Assembly: GCA_017501865.1 (NCBI GenBank) | Contig: JAFVWD010000249.1 | Coordinates: 1-6,450 of the forward strand | Direction of reading: 5' to 3' | Source: Clostridia bacterium | GTDB taxonomy: Bacteria > Bacillota > Clostridia > Oscillospirales > Acutalibacteraceae | DNA length: 6,450 nucleotides | Part shown: one piece after another, positions 1 through 6,217 of the stretch | How the letters are laid out: every line of letters begins with the position of its first letter | Position numbering within the stretch: the stretch's first letter is position 1 | Program-made: the position numbers and the translations under genes | The notes under the pieces: generated by a model | What the model saw: the letters and a program-made list of their open reading frames with translations, nothing else | The model's database searches: none | What the model was told of the DNA's origin: nothing

Positions 1-142
1 TAATCACAAGAGTGGTTACTCTGCTTTTAATTTTGTAGGGACTTGAACCCGAGAGGGTCTGAGCGTAAAGAAAACAGTCCGGGGGACTGTTTTTAGCGAG
101 GAGTGGGAGGTGGGTACCGAAATCCGTAGGATTTGGGTCGCC
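1..142. repeat. Copy 1 of a 142-bp structured intergenic repeat
   Basis: This unit is repeated at 209-350 with five base differences, and its first 74 bases recur exactly at 3199-3272. Parts in order: the 3' portion of a terminator hairpin (1-23, followed by CTTTTAATTTT), a segment whose minus strand reads as a tRNA T-arm (37-56, containing GGTTCAAGTCC), a 10-bp GC-capped hairpin followed by T's (71-94), and a compound hairpin (109-142). It is GC-richer than the neighbouring genes. An open frame on the minus strand crosses it (16-198), but it follows the repeat and has no family signature, so I do not call a gene. The unit probably begins before the window. Confidence 0.9.
71..94. terminator. 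GC-capped hairpin with T tail inside repeat copy 1
   Basis: AAAACAGTCC (71-80) and GGACTGTTTT (84-93) form a perfect 10-bp stem around a GGG loop, with one more T after it. The A-run before and T-run after would let it work as an intrinsic terminator on either strand. The same hairpin is at 279-302 in copy 2 and is missing from copy 3, where homology stops at its first bases. No gene end lies close enough to show that it is used as a terminator; it may simply be the structural core of the repeat. Confidence 0.5.
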
Positions 143-208
143 GAGCGGATAGTATGCAAGGCGAAGCCACCGCATACGGCAAGTCCCTTCCTCTGCACCA
201 GAACAGAG
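143..208 (+). other. Spacer between repeat copies: nested hairpin plus tRNA 3' end
   Basis: GTATGC (152-157) pairs with GCATAC (172-177), enclosing a second small stem GGC-GAA-GCC (160-168). From 180 the sequence continues CAAGTCCCTTCCTCTGCACCA (180-200), which looks like the end of a tRNA T-loop, the 3' acceptor strand CCTCTGC, a discriminator A and an encoded CCA. The rest of a tRNA (5' acceptor strand GCAGAGG, D arm, anticodon arm) is not present upstream, so this is a tail fragment rather than a gene. It runs directly into the hairpin of copy 2. Confidence 0.6.
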
Positions 209-240
209 TAATCACAAGAGAGGTTACTCTGTTTTTAATT
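204..240 (+). terminator. tRNA-tail-associated intrinsic terminator, copy 2
   Basis: CAGAGTAA (204-211) pairs with TTACTCTG (224-231), with a further C-G pair in the interior, and a GTTTTTAATTTT tail follows. It starts four bases after an encoded CCA end, as a tRNA terminator would. One apical pair is lost compared with copy 3 (GAGG instead of GTGG). What it terminates here is unclear, because no complete tRNA precedes it. Confidence 0.7.
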
Positions 241-350
241 TTGTAGGGACTTGAACCCGAGAGGGTCTGAGCGTAAAGAAAACAGTCCGGGGGACTGTTT
301 TTAGCGAGGAGCGGGAGGCGGGTACCGAAATCCGCAGGATTTGGGTCGCC
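209..350. repeat. Copy 2 of the 142-bp structured repeat
   Basis: Same layout as copy 1, offset by 208 bp, 137 of 142 bases identical. The minus-strand T-arm-like segment is at 245-264, the GC-capped hairpin at 279-302 and the compound hairpin at 317-350. One difference keeps pairing: GGTG/CGCC in copy 1 (a G-U wobble) becomes GGCG/CGCC here, and another falls in the apical loop (GTA versus GCA). Such changes suggest, but do not prove, selection on RNA or DNA secondary structure. Homology ends sharply at 350, just before the sulfatase promoter region. Confidence 0.9.
279..302. terminator. GC-capped hairpin with T tail inside repeat copy 2
   Basis: Identical to the hairpin in copy 1: 10-bp stem (279-288 with 292-301), GGG loop, T-rich 3' side. 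It lies about 90 bp upstream of the sulfatase promoter and could shield that gene from read-through from the left, though this role is inferred from position only. Confidence 0.5.
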
Positions 351-378
351 TTAATCCTGTTCGCAAACATTTGCCTGA

Positions 379-435
379 TATCTTAAAAATTGACACCGTG
401 ACCAAATAATCGTATAATGAAACGGTATCTTAAAA
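379..435 (+). promoter_or_regulatory. Direct repeats TATCTTAAAA flanking the sulfatase promoter
   Basis: The ten bases TATCTTAAAA occur at 379-388, immediately before the -35 box, and again at 426-435, around the expected start of transcription, 47 bp apart. A short dyad GCAAA-CA-TTTGC (363-374) lies further upstream. Such an arrangement would suit binding sites for a regulator, but in AT-rich DNA chance similarity is quite possible, and no regulator gene adjoins the sulfatase. Confidence 0.25.
390..418 (+). promoter_or_regulatory. Consensus sigma-A promoter for the sulfatase
   Basis: TTGACA (390-395) and TATAAT (413-418) match the housekeeping sigma-factor consensus at all twelve positions and are separated by the ideal 17 bp. 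Transcription would start near 425, leaving a leader of about 75 bases before the ribosome site GGAG (488-491). No other promoter of this quality is seen before either plus-strand gene, so it probably drives the sulfatase and perhaps the GH18 gene as well. Confidence 0.85.
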
Positions 436-498
436 TCGTATTATATTATATATCAAATATGGAAATCATCAATAAAATAAATCTATCGGAGAAAGCTC

Positions 499-1815
499 AT
501 GAAACCAAATATCATTTTCTATTTTTCAGATCAACAACGCTGGGATACACTCAACAGTGTGCTTATGCCTAATGTATGGGAATTGGGAGAGGAAGGAGTG
601 CTTTTCGAGAATTCTTTCACCTGCCAACCTGTTTGCGGTCCTGCCCGTGCATGTCTGCAAACAGGTCAGTATGCAACTGAAAACCAATGCTATTGGAACG
701 GAATAGCACTAAAAGAGAATACAAAAACTTTAGCCGATTATTTCAATGAAAATGGTTATGATACAGCGTACATAGGGAAATGGCACCTTGCATCAGACCG
801 TTACCCGGGAATAGGTGTTCATTGTGAAAAAACTGCTGTTCCTCAAAACAGGCAGGGCGGTTATAGCTATTGGCGAGCAGCTGATGTTTTGGAATTTACA
901 TCTCACGGATATGACGGATATATATTTGATGAAGCTTGTAATCGAATTGATTTTACCGGCTACAGAGCAGACTGTATAAACGATTTTGCTGTTGAATACA
1001 TTAACAATCATAATAACGATAAACCGTTCTTTATGTTTGTATCTCAGCTTGAGCCCCACCATCAAAACGATAGGGCACATTTTGAAGGGCCAAAGGATAC
1101 TGTAAATAAATTCCTTCACTATCCTTTGCCTGAAGATTTAACCTTTCTCAAGGGGGATTATAAAGAAGAATATCCTGACTACCTTGCCGCCATTCACGCC
1201 CTTGACGAAAATGTAGGTAAATTGGTAAAAACACTTAAAGAAAAGGGGTTATATGATAACACGGTTATTGTATATTCCAGCGACCACGGATGTCATTTCA
1301 AAACACGAAATGCTGAATATAAACGCAGTTGTCATGATTCAAGCATACACACACCACTTGTTTTCGGTGGCGGAGCCATCAAAAAGGATGGTCCTATAGA
1401 TTGTTTAGTAAGTCTTATTGATATTCCGCCAACACTTTTAAGTCTTGCAGATATTGAGATTCCTGAAAGCTATTCGGGTAACATTCTACCGGTTGTAAAT
1501 AAAGATGTCCCTGAAAGAGATTGTGTATTTGTTCAGATAAGTGAATCACATATAGGAAGAGCTGTCCGAACAAAAAAATGGAAATACTCTGCACGTGCAA
1601 TAGGTTCAGGATGGCACAAACCAAAAGCGATTCATTATTTTGATGATTATCTATACGACATAGTAAATGATCCACACGAGAAAAACAACCTTGTTAACAA
1701 CGAAAATTATGAAAAAATTCTTAGTCAGATGCGTAGTTTACTTGCAAGAGAAATGGTCAATGCAGGTGAAAGAAAACCTGTTTTCCATAAACCACGAAAA
1801 GTAAAAAACTACTGA
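499..1815 (+). CDS. Cys-type sulfatase (alkaline phosphatase superfamily), cytoplasmic
   Basis: This 438-aa protein has the hallmarks of family S1 sulfatases, which hydrolyse sulfate esters with a formylglycine residue. The N-terminal metal site is S10-D11-Q12-Q13. The modification motif C-x-P-x-R is Cys46-Gly-Pro48-Ala-Arg50, so Cys46 would become formylglycine; in an anaerobe this needs a radical-SAM maturase (anSME), which is not in the window. Further active-site elements are GKWHL (93-97), EPHH (185-188), SSDHG (260-264, metal-binding Asp262/His263) and Lys275. The C-terminal subdomain ends with the usual LYDIVNDPHEKNNL stretch. Length is normal. There is no signal peptide, so it should act in the cytoplasm on imported sulfated sugars. 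GGAG (488-491) lies 7 bases before the ATG, and a consensus promoter lies upstream. Substrate cannot be told from motifs; a phosphonate-monoester hydrolase-like activity is a less likely alternative. Confidence 0.93.
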   Translation: MKPNIIFYFSDQQRWDTLNSVLMPNVWELGEEGVLFENSFTCQPVCGPARACLQTGQYATENQCYWNGIALKENTKTLADYFNENGYDTAYIGKWHLASDRYPGIGVHCEKTAVPQNRQGGYSYWRAADVLEFTSHGYDGYIFDEACNRIDFTGYRADCINDFAVEYINNHNNDKPFFMFVSQLEPHHQNDRAHFEGPKDTVNKFLHYPLPEDLTFLKGDYKEEYPDYLAAIHALDENVGKLVKTLKEKGLYDNTVIVYSSDHGCHFKTRNAEYKRSCHDSSIHTPLVFGGGAIKKDGPIDCLVSLIDIPPTLLSLADIEIPESYSGNILPVVNKDVPERDCVFVQISESHIGRAVRTKKWKYSARAIGSGWHKPKAIHYFDDYLYDIVNDPHEKNNLVNNENYEKILSQMRSLLAREMVNAGERKPVFHKPRKVKNY

Positions 1816-1972
1816 TAAATTTTCATCAACCAAATTCCCGAAGTCGTGACATATTCTTTGGGCTTTCTCGGGCAGGTGTTACTGTTCGATTATTGCAAAA
1901 AGAATTATTAACAGACAAATTCTGATTTGCCGAACTAAAAACACAAGGAACCGGCTATAGGAGACAGATATT

Positions 1973-2995
1973 ATGAAAAGAATAATCTTAAAATTAATTT
2001 CATTGATTGTTTGTGGTGCAATTGTTTTGTTGTGCTTTGCAGGATGCACTGAAGCTCCTCAAAAAGATGAGGACTTCAGAGTTACTGCTTATGTGAGGGG
2101 CGCTTTTATTCAGTCTGAAGAGGCTCTTCATCCGGAGGATTTTAATATAATTACAGATGTTATTCTTTTTGAGTGCGCATCATTTAATAATAAGGGTGAA
2201 ATAGTTTACGATAAAGATATGCTTGAAGTAGCCCTCAAAAATCTTCGCACGGCAATAGGTGACAGAGATGTGGATATCACACTTAATCTATTAGGTCCCG
2301 GCTCTGTAACTGACTCTTCCGTGTGGGAGGAGCAGATGGAATCCCAAAGCGATGAGCACAACAAGGCTTTTAAAAGTGGCGTTTTAGAAGAAAATATTTT
2401 AAAAATACTTGATGAATATAATTTCGATGGTGTTCATTTTGATTATGAATATCCGTTATCAAAAAAAGCATGGAGGATTTATAACCGCTTCCTTATATCT
2501 TTAGATGAGCAGTTGGGTGAGCGTACTCTTGGCGTTGCTTTTGTTGATTGGAATATGAACTATACTCGCAAGGCAGCAGCTGCAGTTGATTATTTTGAGC
2601 TTATGACCTACGATTATATCGACAGTGATGGCAAACACGCTACCTATGACGATACTGTAGCAATTATTGAAGATATGGAGCTTAAAGCTATACATCCGTA
2701 TAAAGTGGATATAGGACTTCCGTTTTATTCAAGACCTACTGATATGTCTGCATATTGGTATGGATACAACGAATGCTATGAAAAAATAGATGCTGACGGT
2801 TGGTATCATTGCGATAAAATCAACAAAGATTTTTGGTTCAATACACCTTCTGTAATTGAAAAGAAAACTGACTATGCTGAAAATAACGGTTACGGTGGTG
2901 TTATGTTCTGGCACTATACCTGTGATCTGCCATCATCACAGGAGGGGTCACTTATCCGTGCTATAGGAGATGCTGTGGAAAATGCAGATACTTGA
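1973..2995 (+). CDS. GH18-family glycosidase-like lipoprotein
   Basis: A 340-aa predicted surface lipoprotein. Residues 1-24 form a lipoprotein signal (basic MKRIILK, hydrophobic core, lipobox FAG-Cys25). The rest resembles a glycoside hydrolase 18 TIM barrel: the strand-4 motif is DGVHFDYE (152-159), with Glu159 as the expected acid/base; the strand-6 region has MTYDY (211-215); the last strand is GGVMFWHY (308-315) with the conserved Trp313. The family motif is DxxDxDxE; here the second Asp is His155, so activity may be altered. GH18 enzymes cleave beta-1,4 bonds next to N-acetylglucosamine (chitin, N-glycans, peptidoglycan), and some members only bind. The ribosome site AGGAG (1959-1963) is 9 bases before the ATG. 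It lies 157 bp after the sulfatase on the same strand with no clear terminator or strong promoter between, so co-transcription is plausible. Substrate is unknown; an endo-N-acetylglucosaminidase-like role is an inference. Confidence 0.85.
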   Translation: MKRIILKLISLIVCGAIVLLCFAGCTEAPQKDEDFRVTAYVRGAFIQSEEALHPEDFNIITDVILFECASFNNKGEIVYDKDMLEVALKNLRTAIGDRDVDITLNLLGPGSVTDSSVWEEQMESQSDEHNKAFKSGVLEENILKILDEYNFDGVHFDYEYPLSKKAWRIYNRFLISLDEQLGERTLGVAFVDWNMNYTRKAAAAVDYFELMTYDYIDSDGKHATYDDTVAIIEDMELKAIHPYKVDIGLPFYSRPTDMSAYWYGYNECYEKIDADGWYHCDKINKDFWFNTPSVIEKKTDYAENNGYGGVMFWHYTCDLPSSQEGSLIRAIGDAVENADT

Positions 2996-3131
2996 TATAA
3001 TTGTTCCGGGAATATGAGCTCCGAATGATGTAGCTACGAAAAACACAAAGTCTTTGTAATTATGCATCAACCCTATAAAAACATCCGAAAATCTTGATTC
3101 TAAGGTTTGTGGCGTATCACCCAGGTCTTGT

Positions 3132-3160
3132 TACCATCAGATTCTAATGGTAGTACTACC
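3132..3160. repeat. Overlapping palindromes before the tRNA remnant
   Basis: TACCAT (3132-3137) pairs with ATGGTA (3147-3152) around a 9-base loop, and GGTAGTACTACC (3149-3160) is a perfect 12-bp palindrome overlapping the right arm. The two structures are mutually exclusive. They may be decayed parts of a tRNA variable or anticodon arm, but I could not fit a valid anticodon loop to them. Confidence 0.5.
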
Positions 3161-3190
3161 TCTCGGGTTCAAGTCCCTTCCTCTGCACCA
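3159..3190 (+). pseudogene. tRNA 3'-end remnant with encoded CCA
   Basis: The stretch includes a T-arm-like segment GGGTTCAAGTCCC, the acceptor 3' strand CCTCTGC (3180-3186), discriminator A and CCA (3188-3190), followed within four bases by an intrinsic terminator. This resembles the end of a class II (Leu/Ser-like) tRNA gene. The T stem pairs properly over only three bases, and no 5' acceptor strand GCAGAGG or plausible D and anticodon arms are found in the preceding 100 bases, so it is read as a remnant or a repeat component rather than a working tRNA. The same final 21 bases are found at 180-200. Confidence 0.6.
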
Positions 3191-3193
3191 GAA

Positions 3194-3232
3194 CAGAGTA
3201 ATCACAAGAGTGGTTACTCTGCTTTTAATTTT
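3194..3232 (+). terminator. Intrinsic terminator downstream of the GH18 gene (tRNA-tail type)
   Basis: CAGAGTAATCAC (3194-3205) pairs with GTGGTTACTCTG (3210-3221) as a 12-bp stem with one G-U pair and an AAGA loop, followed by CTTTTAATTTT. It is the first convincing terminator after the sulfatase and GH18 genes, about 200 bp beyond the GH18 stop, and probably ends that transcript. It belongs to the same repeat family as the hairpins at 1-33 and 204-240. Confidence 0.8.
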
Positions 3233-3272
3233 GTAGGGACTTGAACCCGAGAGGGTCTGAGCGTAAAGAAAA
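3199..3272. repeat. Truncated copy 3 of the structured repeat
   Basis: These 74 bases match 1-74 without a difference and match copy 2 with two differences. Homology with copy 2 extends leftward to 3170 (the tRNA tail). It breaks at the start of the GC-capped hairpin, where unrelated AT-rich sequence leading to the blaR1 terminator takes over. The minus-strand T-arm-like segment 3235-3254 is an exact inverted copy of 3159-3178, so this copy can fold into a long stem around the terminator hairpin. Confidence 0.88.
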
Positions 3273-3280
3273 ACTATCAC

Positions 3281-3319
3281 AATAAATAAACAGGTGCATA
3301 ACTATAGGTTATGCACCTG
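3281..3319 (-). terminator. Intrinsic terminator of the blaI-blaR1 operon
   Basis: CAGGTGCATAAC (3291-3302) and GTTATGCACCTG (3308-3319) form a perfect 12-bp stem with a 5-base loop. On the minus strand the stem is followed by TTTATTTATT, and it begins eight bases after the blaR1 stop codon. On the plus strand it is followed by CTGATTTTTA, so it may also stop rightward read-through between the convergent genes. Confidence 0.88.
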
Positions 3320-3326
3320 CTGATTT

Positions 3327-5849
3327 TTATTGTGTTTCTACTTCAATTCCGTAATGATAATAAACATCATTCCATATATCCGCTTCGAGCCTTATCATAG
3401 TTTCTTCGTTATCATAATCAGTGCCTTCTAAAATATAGTCTTCAATATTTTCTTCTTTAGAAAGAACACGATAATTTTTCAATGTATACTTAAAATCATC
3501 CTTTGTACTGAATACTATTTCTACAGGTGTTGCACCTGACCCTACTGATACTACCTTACCATTTTCAAGGTTGAATTCTTCGTATAAAGTAACTGCATAA
3601 ACAGTAAGCGTATTTTTCTCATCATCTTTTATTCTATGCAAAATTTCGTGAGCTTCAAAGGCTTTTGCAGAGGGATTCCTGACTTTATTCTTTCCGTTGA
3701 TAAAATACTTACCATTATTTTCTCTCAAAACAACTTCACCAACAGCCTCTTCTAAAGCATACTGTTTTCTTAGAAACTCCGTTGGTTCTACTCCTTGTTC
3801 ACCCCAATATTCAATATTCTCATTACCGTCTTTGAGAACTATATTGCCGTTTTCAATTTCAATATCAAGAAATTTTTCCTTAGGTTCATCAAACGAATCA
3901 TTTTCATAATCATAGTATATACACTTTATCTTTCTTTCACCATTTTTAGTCTTGTAAAATTCAGCAGACTGACCGAAATAATTGAAGGTATTTATGTATT
4001 CGGGCTCTTCCTCACCAACCTCTACTGCTGTAAAAACAATTGTGAAAATTCCTGATGTTGGTCCGGGAGTGAGAATACAATGCTCATCTTTTCCATCGTT
4101 ATCAATATCAAATGTTGAAGAATCTATTATTAATCCAAATTCGGTTGGTTCTAAAAGCGGAAGAGTAGACCAAAACAAATTTTTTACGAACTCACGATAA
4201 GTATCGTCAATTTCATAGAAGTAGCTTGAAAGAGGATTTATTACAGGGTGAATAGTTACATCTTCATTGTTAATATCATAAGTGGAGAGAATTGCTCTCA
4301 TTTCTGATATGGTTGCACCACCGGTGTAGGCAAAGCTATTATCAGAAATAGCTTCCTGAGCAGTATTTACCAAATAGCATTTATAATCATCCTCAGCCAT
4401 TTGCCATACATATACGGTTAATCCGCTATCTGTTGAAACATCGAAGAATTGGGGATATATATTTTCCAAATTTCCTATTGAACCGTAATCAGCTTCAGAA
4501 TCAAAATATTCTTTTGCGGCATTTTCACAAAACTCAAGCTGTTCTCCAATATATCTTTGAGAATCAAGGGCTTTATCCTGAAGATGTAAAGGAAATTTTT
4601 CTTTTATATCATCAACGTAAAGCGAACCATCATGCGGCTCCCAATATTCAACTAATCTATAATGTCCGTGCAACCCTGTTCTTTCAGCAGTAATCACAGT
4701 TGGCACATATGTTCCGGTTTCTAATTTAATCGAACCATTTTCGCAACTGTATTCGTGATATAACACCCACATATAAACTGTTGTTTTATTCACGGATTTT
4801 TCAACATCCAACACCTTGTGGTGAACAGCAATAAAGTTATCATCGGTATAACCTTCGCTATAATGATGGTCTGCTATCTGTGTATCAAGAAATACAGAGA
4901 GTTCATCATCTAAAGAAGTTTTTGGATTTGTTAAGAAACATACCGCAACCACTATACTTATAATTATTGCGACAATAATAAGCCAAAAAGCCGGTTTCTT
5001 GTAGGTCAATACAGATTTTACCCTGTCCTTTACTCCTACCTCACCAAATGCAACAGGACAAGCAGCAATCATTCGCCTGTTCACACTACAAGCGAGCAGA
5101 GCTTGAGAATAATCTGCTTTTTGTTCATTATTAAATTCTTTTACAACCTTTTCATCACAAGCAAGCTCGATATCACGGCAAAGCAGAATATAACCAAGCA
5201 AAACCATAGGATTGAACCAATGGAGTGTAAAAATTAAGAAACCAAGAGGTTTCCATAAATGGTCCTTTCTGCGAAGATGTGCCTGTTCATGGGCAATAAC
5301 GTGCTCCATATCTTGTTCTCTCATATTAAACGGCAAATAGATTTTACTTTTAATTATACCAAGAACGAAAGGAGAAATTACAGATTCACTCTGAAAAATA
5401 TTGTCACGAAGCAGAACTGCAGTTCCGATTTTTCTTTTTAATCTTACAAAGCTTACGAAAGTATAAATTAAAAGAGCTACAATTCCTACAACCCATACAA
5501 CAGCCAATATTGTTGTAATATCTGCAAAATTCCCTGCTGGTCTTGTAACACCTTCAAAATAGTTGCCTTTAAGATAGTCATTCACCTGATTATCAACTAT
5601 CGGAACACCTGATTCAAAATGAGGTCTTGGAGAATCAATGGGTTTACTGATGGTTTCGGCACTTGGAATAAGGCTGAATACACTTTCGAATGAAAAAGGC
5701 ATAACAAGACGCAATCCTGCAATTCCCCAAAGAAGACAGTTTATCCATTTGGGCGCTTTTTTCAATACAAATCTTAACAAAATAATAGCCAGAACAATCC
5801 AACAAGCAGAAATGCTCATATTGACTACTTTTAAGAATATATCAGCCAT
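3327..5849 (-). CDS. BlaR1-type M56 membrane metalloprotease with a non-PBP sensor region
   Basis: An 840-aa partner of the BlaI repressor. The N-terminal ~310 residues are an M56 peptidase: membrane segments near 7-29, 35-52, 110-135, 202-224 and 288-306, with the zinc motif HEQAH (187-191) and downstream ELACDE (228-233), which supplies the likely third ligand. In this family an outside signal activates the protease and leads to loss of BlaI binding. The outer part (~310-840) is not a beta-lactam-binding domain: no convincing SxxK/SxN/KTG set is seen. It has two similar modules (about 338-415 and 729-806) around a middle section with a DIDNDGKDEH loop (581-590) resembling calcium-binding loops, followed by GPTSG. 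The ATG overlaps the blaI stop (TAATG), with GGAG inside the last blaI codons. It is longer than classical BlaR1 (about 600 aa). Ligand unknown; cell-envelope stress or a peptide or glycan ligand is possible. Confidence 0.9.
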   Translation of the reverse strand: MADIFLKVVNMSISACWIVLAIILLRFVLKKAPKWINCLLWGIAGLRLVMPFSFESVFSLIPSAETISKPIDSPRPHFESGVPIVDNQVNDYLKGNYFEGVTRPAGNFADITTILAVVWVVGIVALLIYTFVSFVRLKRKIGTAVLLRDNIFQSESVISPFVLGIIKSKIYLPFNMREQDMEHVIAHEQAHLRRKDHLWKPLGFLIFTLHWFNPMVLLGYILLCRDIELACDEKVVKEFNNEQKADYSQALLACSVNRRMIAACPVAFGEVGVKDRVKSVLTYKKPAFWLIIVAIIISIVVAVCFLTNPKTSLDDELSVFLDTQIADHHYSEGYTDDNFIAVHHKVLDVEKSVNKTTVYMWVLYHEYSCENGSIKLETGTYVPTVITAERTGLHGHYRLVEYWEPHDGSLYVDDIKEKFPLHLQDKALDSQRYIGEQLEFCENAAKEYFDSEADYGSIGNLENIYPQFFDVSTDSGLTVYVWQMAEDDYKCYLVNTAQEAISDNSFAYTGGATISEMRAILSTYDINNEDVTIHPVINPLSSYFYEIDDTYREFVKNLFWSTLPLLEPTEFGLIIDSSTFDIDNDGKDEHCILTPGPTSGIFTIVFTAVEVGEEEPEYINTFNYFGQSAEFYKTKNGERKIKCIYYDYENDSFDEPKEKFLDIEIENGNIVLKDGNENIEYWGEQGVEPTEFLRKQYALEEAVGEVVLRENNGKYFINGKNKVRNPSAKAFEAHEILHRIKDDEKNTLTVYAVTLYEEFNLENGKVVSVGSGATPVEIVFSTKDDFKYTLKNYRVLSKEENIEDYILEGTDYDNEETMIRLEADIWNDVYYHYGIEVETQ

Positions 5850-6217
5850 TACAGTTCTCCTTTCCTGTATCGGTCAATCATCTTTTGAACTTCATCAATT
5901 TCCTTTTCAGAGATTTTTCGGTGCTTTGTAAAAGCTGCAATAAAAGCAGGTAAAGAACCTTCAAATGTTTTTTCTACCATTTCATTGATTTCAGCTGCCT
6001 GAATCTCATCCTTTGAAACTAAAGAAGAAACAATTGTGTTTTCGTTCTTCAGTACACCTCTTTCAGACAAACGCTTGATAACGGTGTATGTTGTAGTTGG
6101 TTTCCAACCCAACTGCTCTTTGCAAAGATTAACAAGCTCACTGCTTTTGATTGGTTCGTGCTCCCATAAAATTAAACAAAAACGATATTCACTTTCAAAA
6201 ACTTTTGGTGTTTCCAC
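5849..6217 (-). CDS. BlaI/MecI-family winged-helix repressor
   Basis: This small DNA-binding protein should repress its own operon as a dimer and be inactivated after signalling by the adjacent M56 protease. I place the start at the GTG at 6217 (122 aa) and not at the longer frame's GTG at 6226, because AAGGAG (6226-6231) overlaps the latter but lies 8 bases before the former. Counting from 6217, residues 1-70 form the winged helix, with recognition-helix region GWKPTTTYTVIKRLSERGVL, and the C-terminal part carries the family-typical GSLPAFIAAF segment, where BlaI-type proteins are cleaved or dimerise, ending in a charged helix. The gene is followed by blaR1 with a one-base overlap. Two perfect dyads sit in its promoter region. 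Its targets beyond this operon are unknown; no beta-lactamase gene is nearby, so the name marks family and not a proven resistance role. Confidence 0.93.
   Translation of the reverse strand: METPKVFESEYRFCLILWEHEPIKSSELVNLCKEQLGWKPTTTYTVIKRLSERGVLKNENTIVSSLVSKDEIQAAEINEMVEKTFEGSLPAFIAAFTKHRKISEKEIDEVQKMIDRYRKGEL

Noticed and set aside
16..198. Minus-strand 60-codon frame across the left repeat
   Set aside because: It lies wholly in repeat, hairpin and tRNA-tail sequence; its composition follows those elements and it has no family signature. Such frames are commonly mis-annotated in repeats.
1..350. CRISPR array
   Set aside because: Two units of 142 bp with a 66-bp structured spacer, no short regular repeats and no cas genes; the repeat is a hairpin and tRNA-tail family.
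1841..1874. Terminator between sulfatase and GH18 (CCCGA ... TCGGG)
   Set aside because: Only five pairs close a loop of over 20 bases, and no run of T's follows.
1893..1921. Separate promoter for the GH18 gene (TTGCAA ... CAAATT)
   Set aside because: The -10 match is only about 3/6 and no extended -10 is seen; co-transcription from the sulfatase promoter is as likely.
3105..3190. A complete tRNA gene ending at the CCA at 3190
   Set aside because: The 3' acceptor strand and T-loop are present, but no 5' acceptor strand GCAGAGG, D arm or anticodon loop with T33 and a purine at 37 in paired context could be fitted upstream, and the T stem is mostly mismatched.
3327..5849. Beta-lactam resistance locus
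   Set aside because: BlaI and the M56 protease are present, but the sensor lacks penicillin-binding motifs and no beta-lactamase or PBP2a-like gene is in the window.
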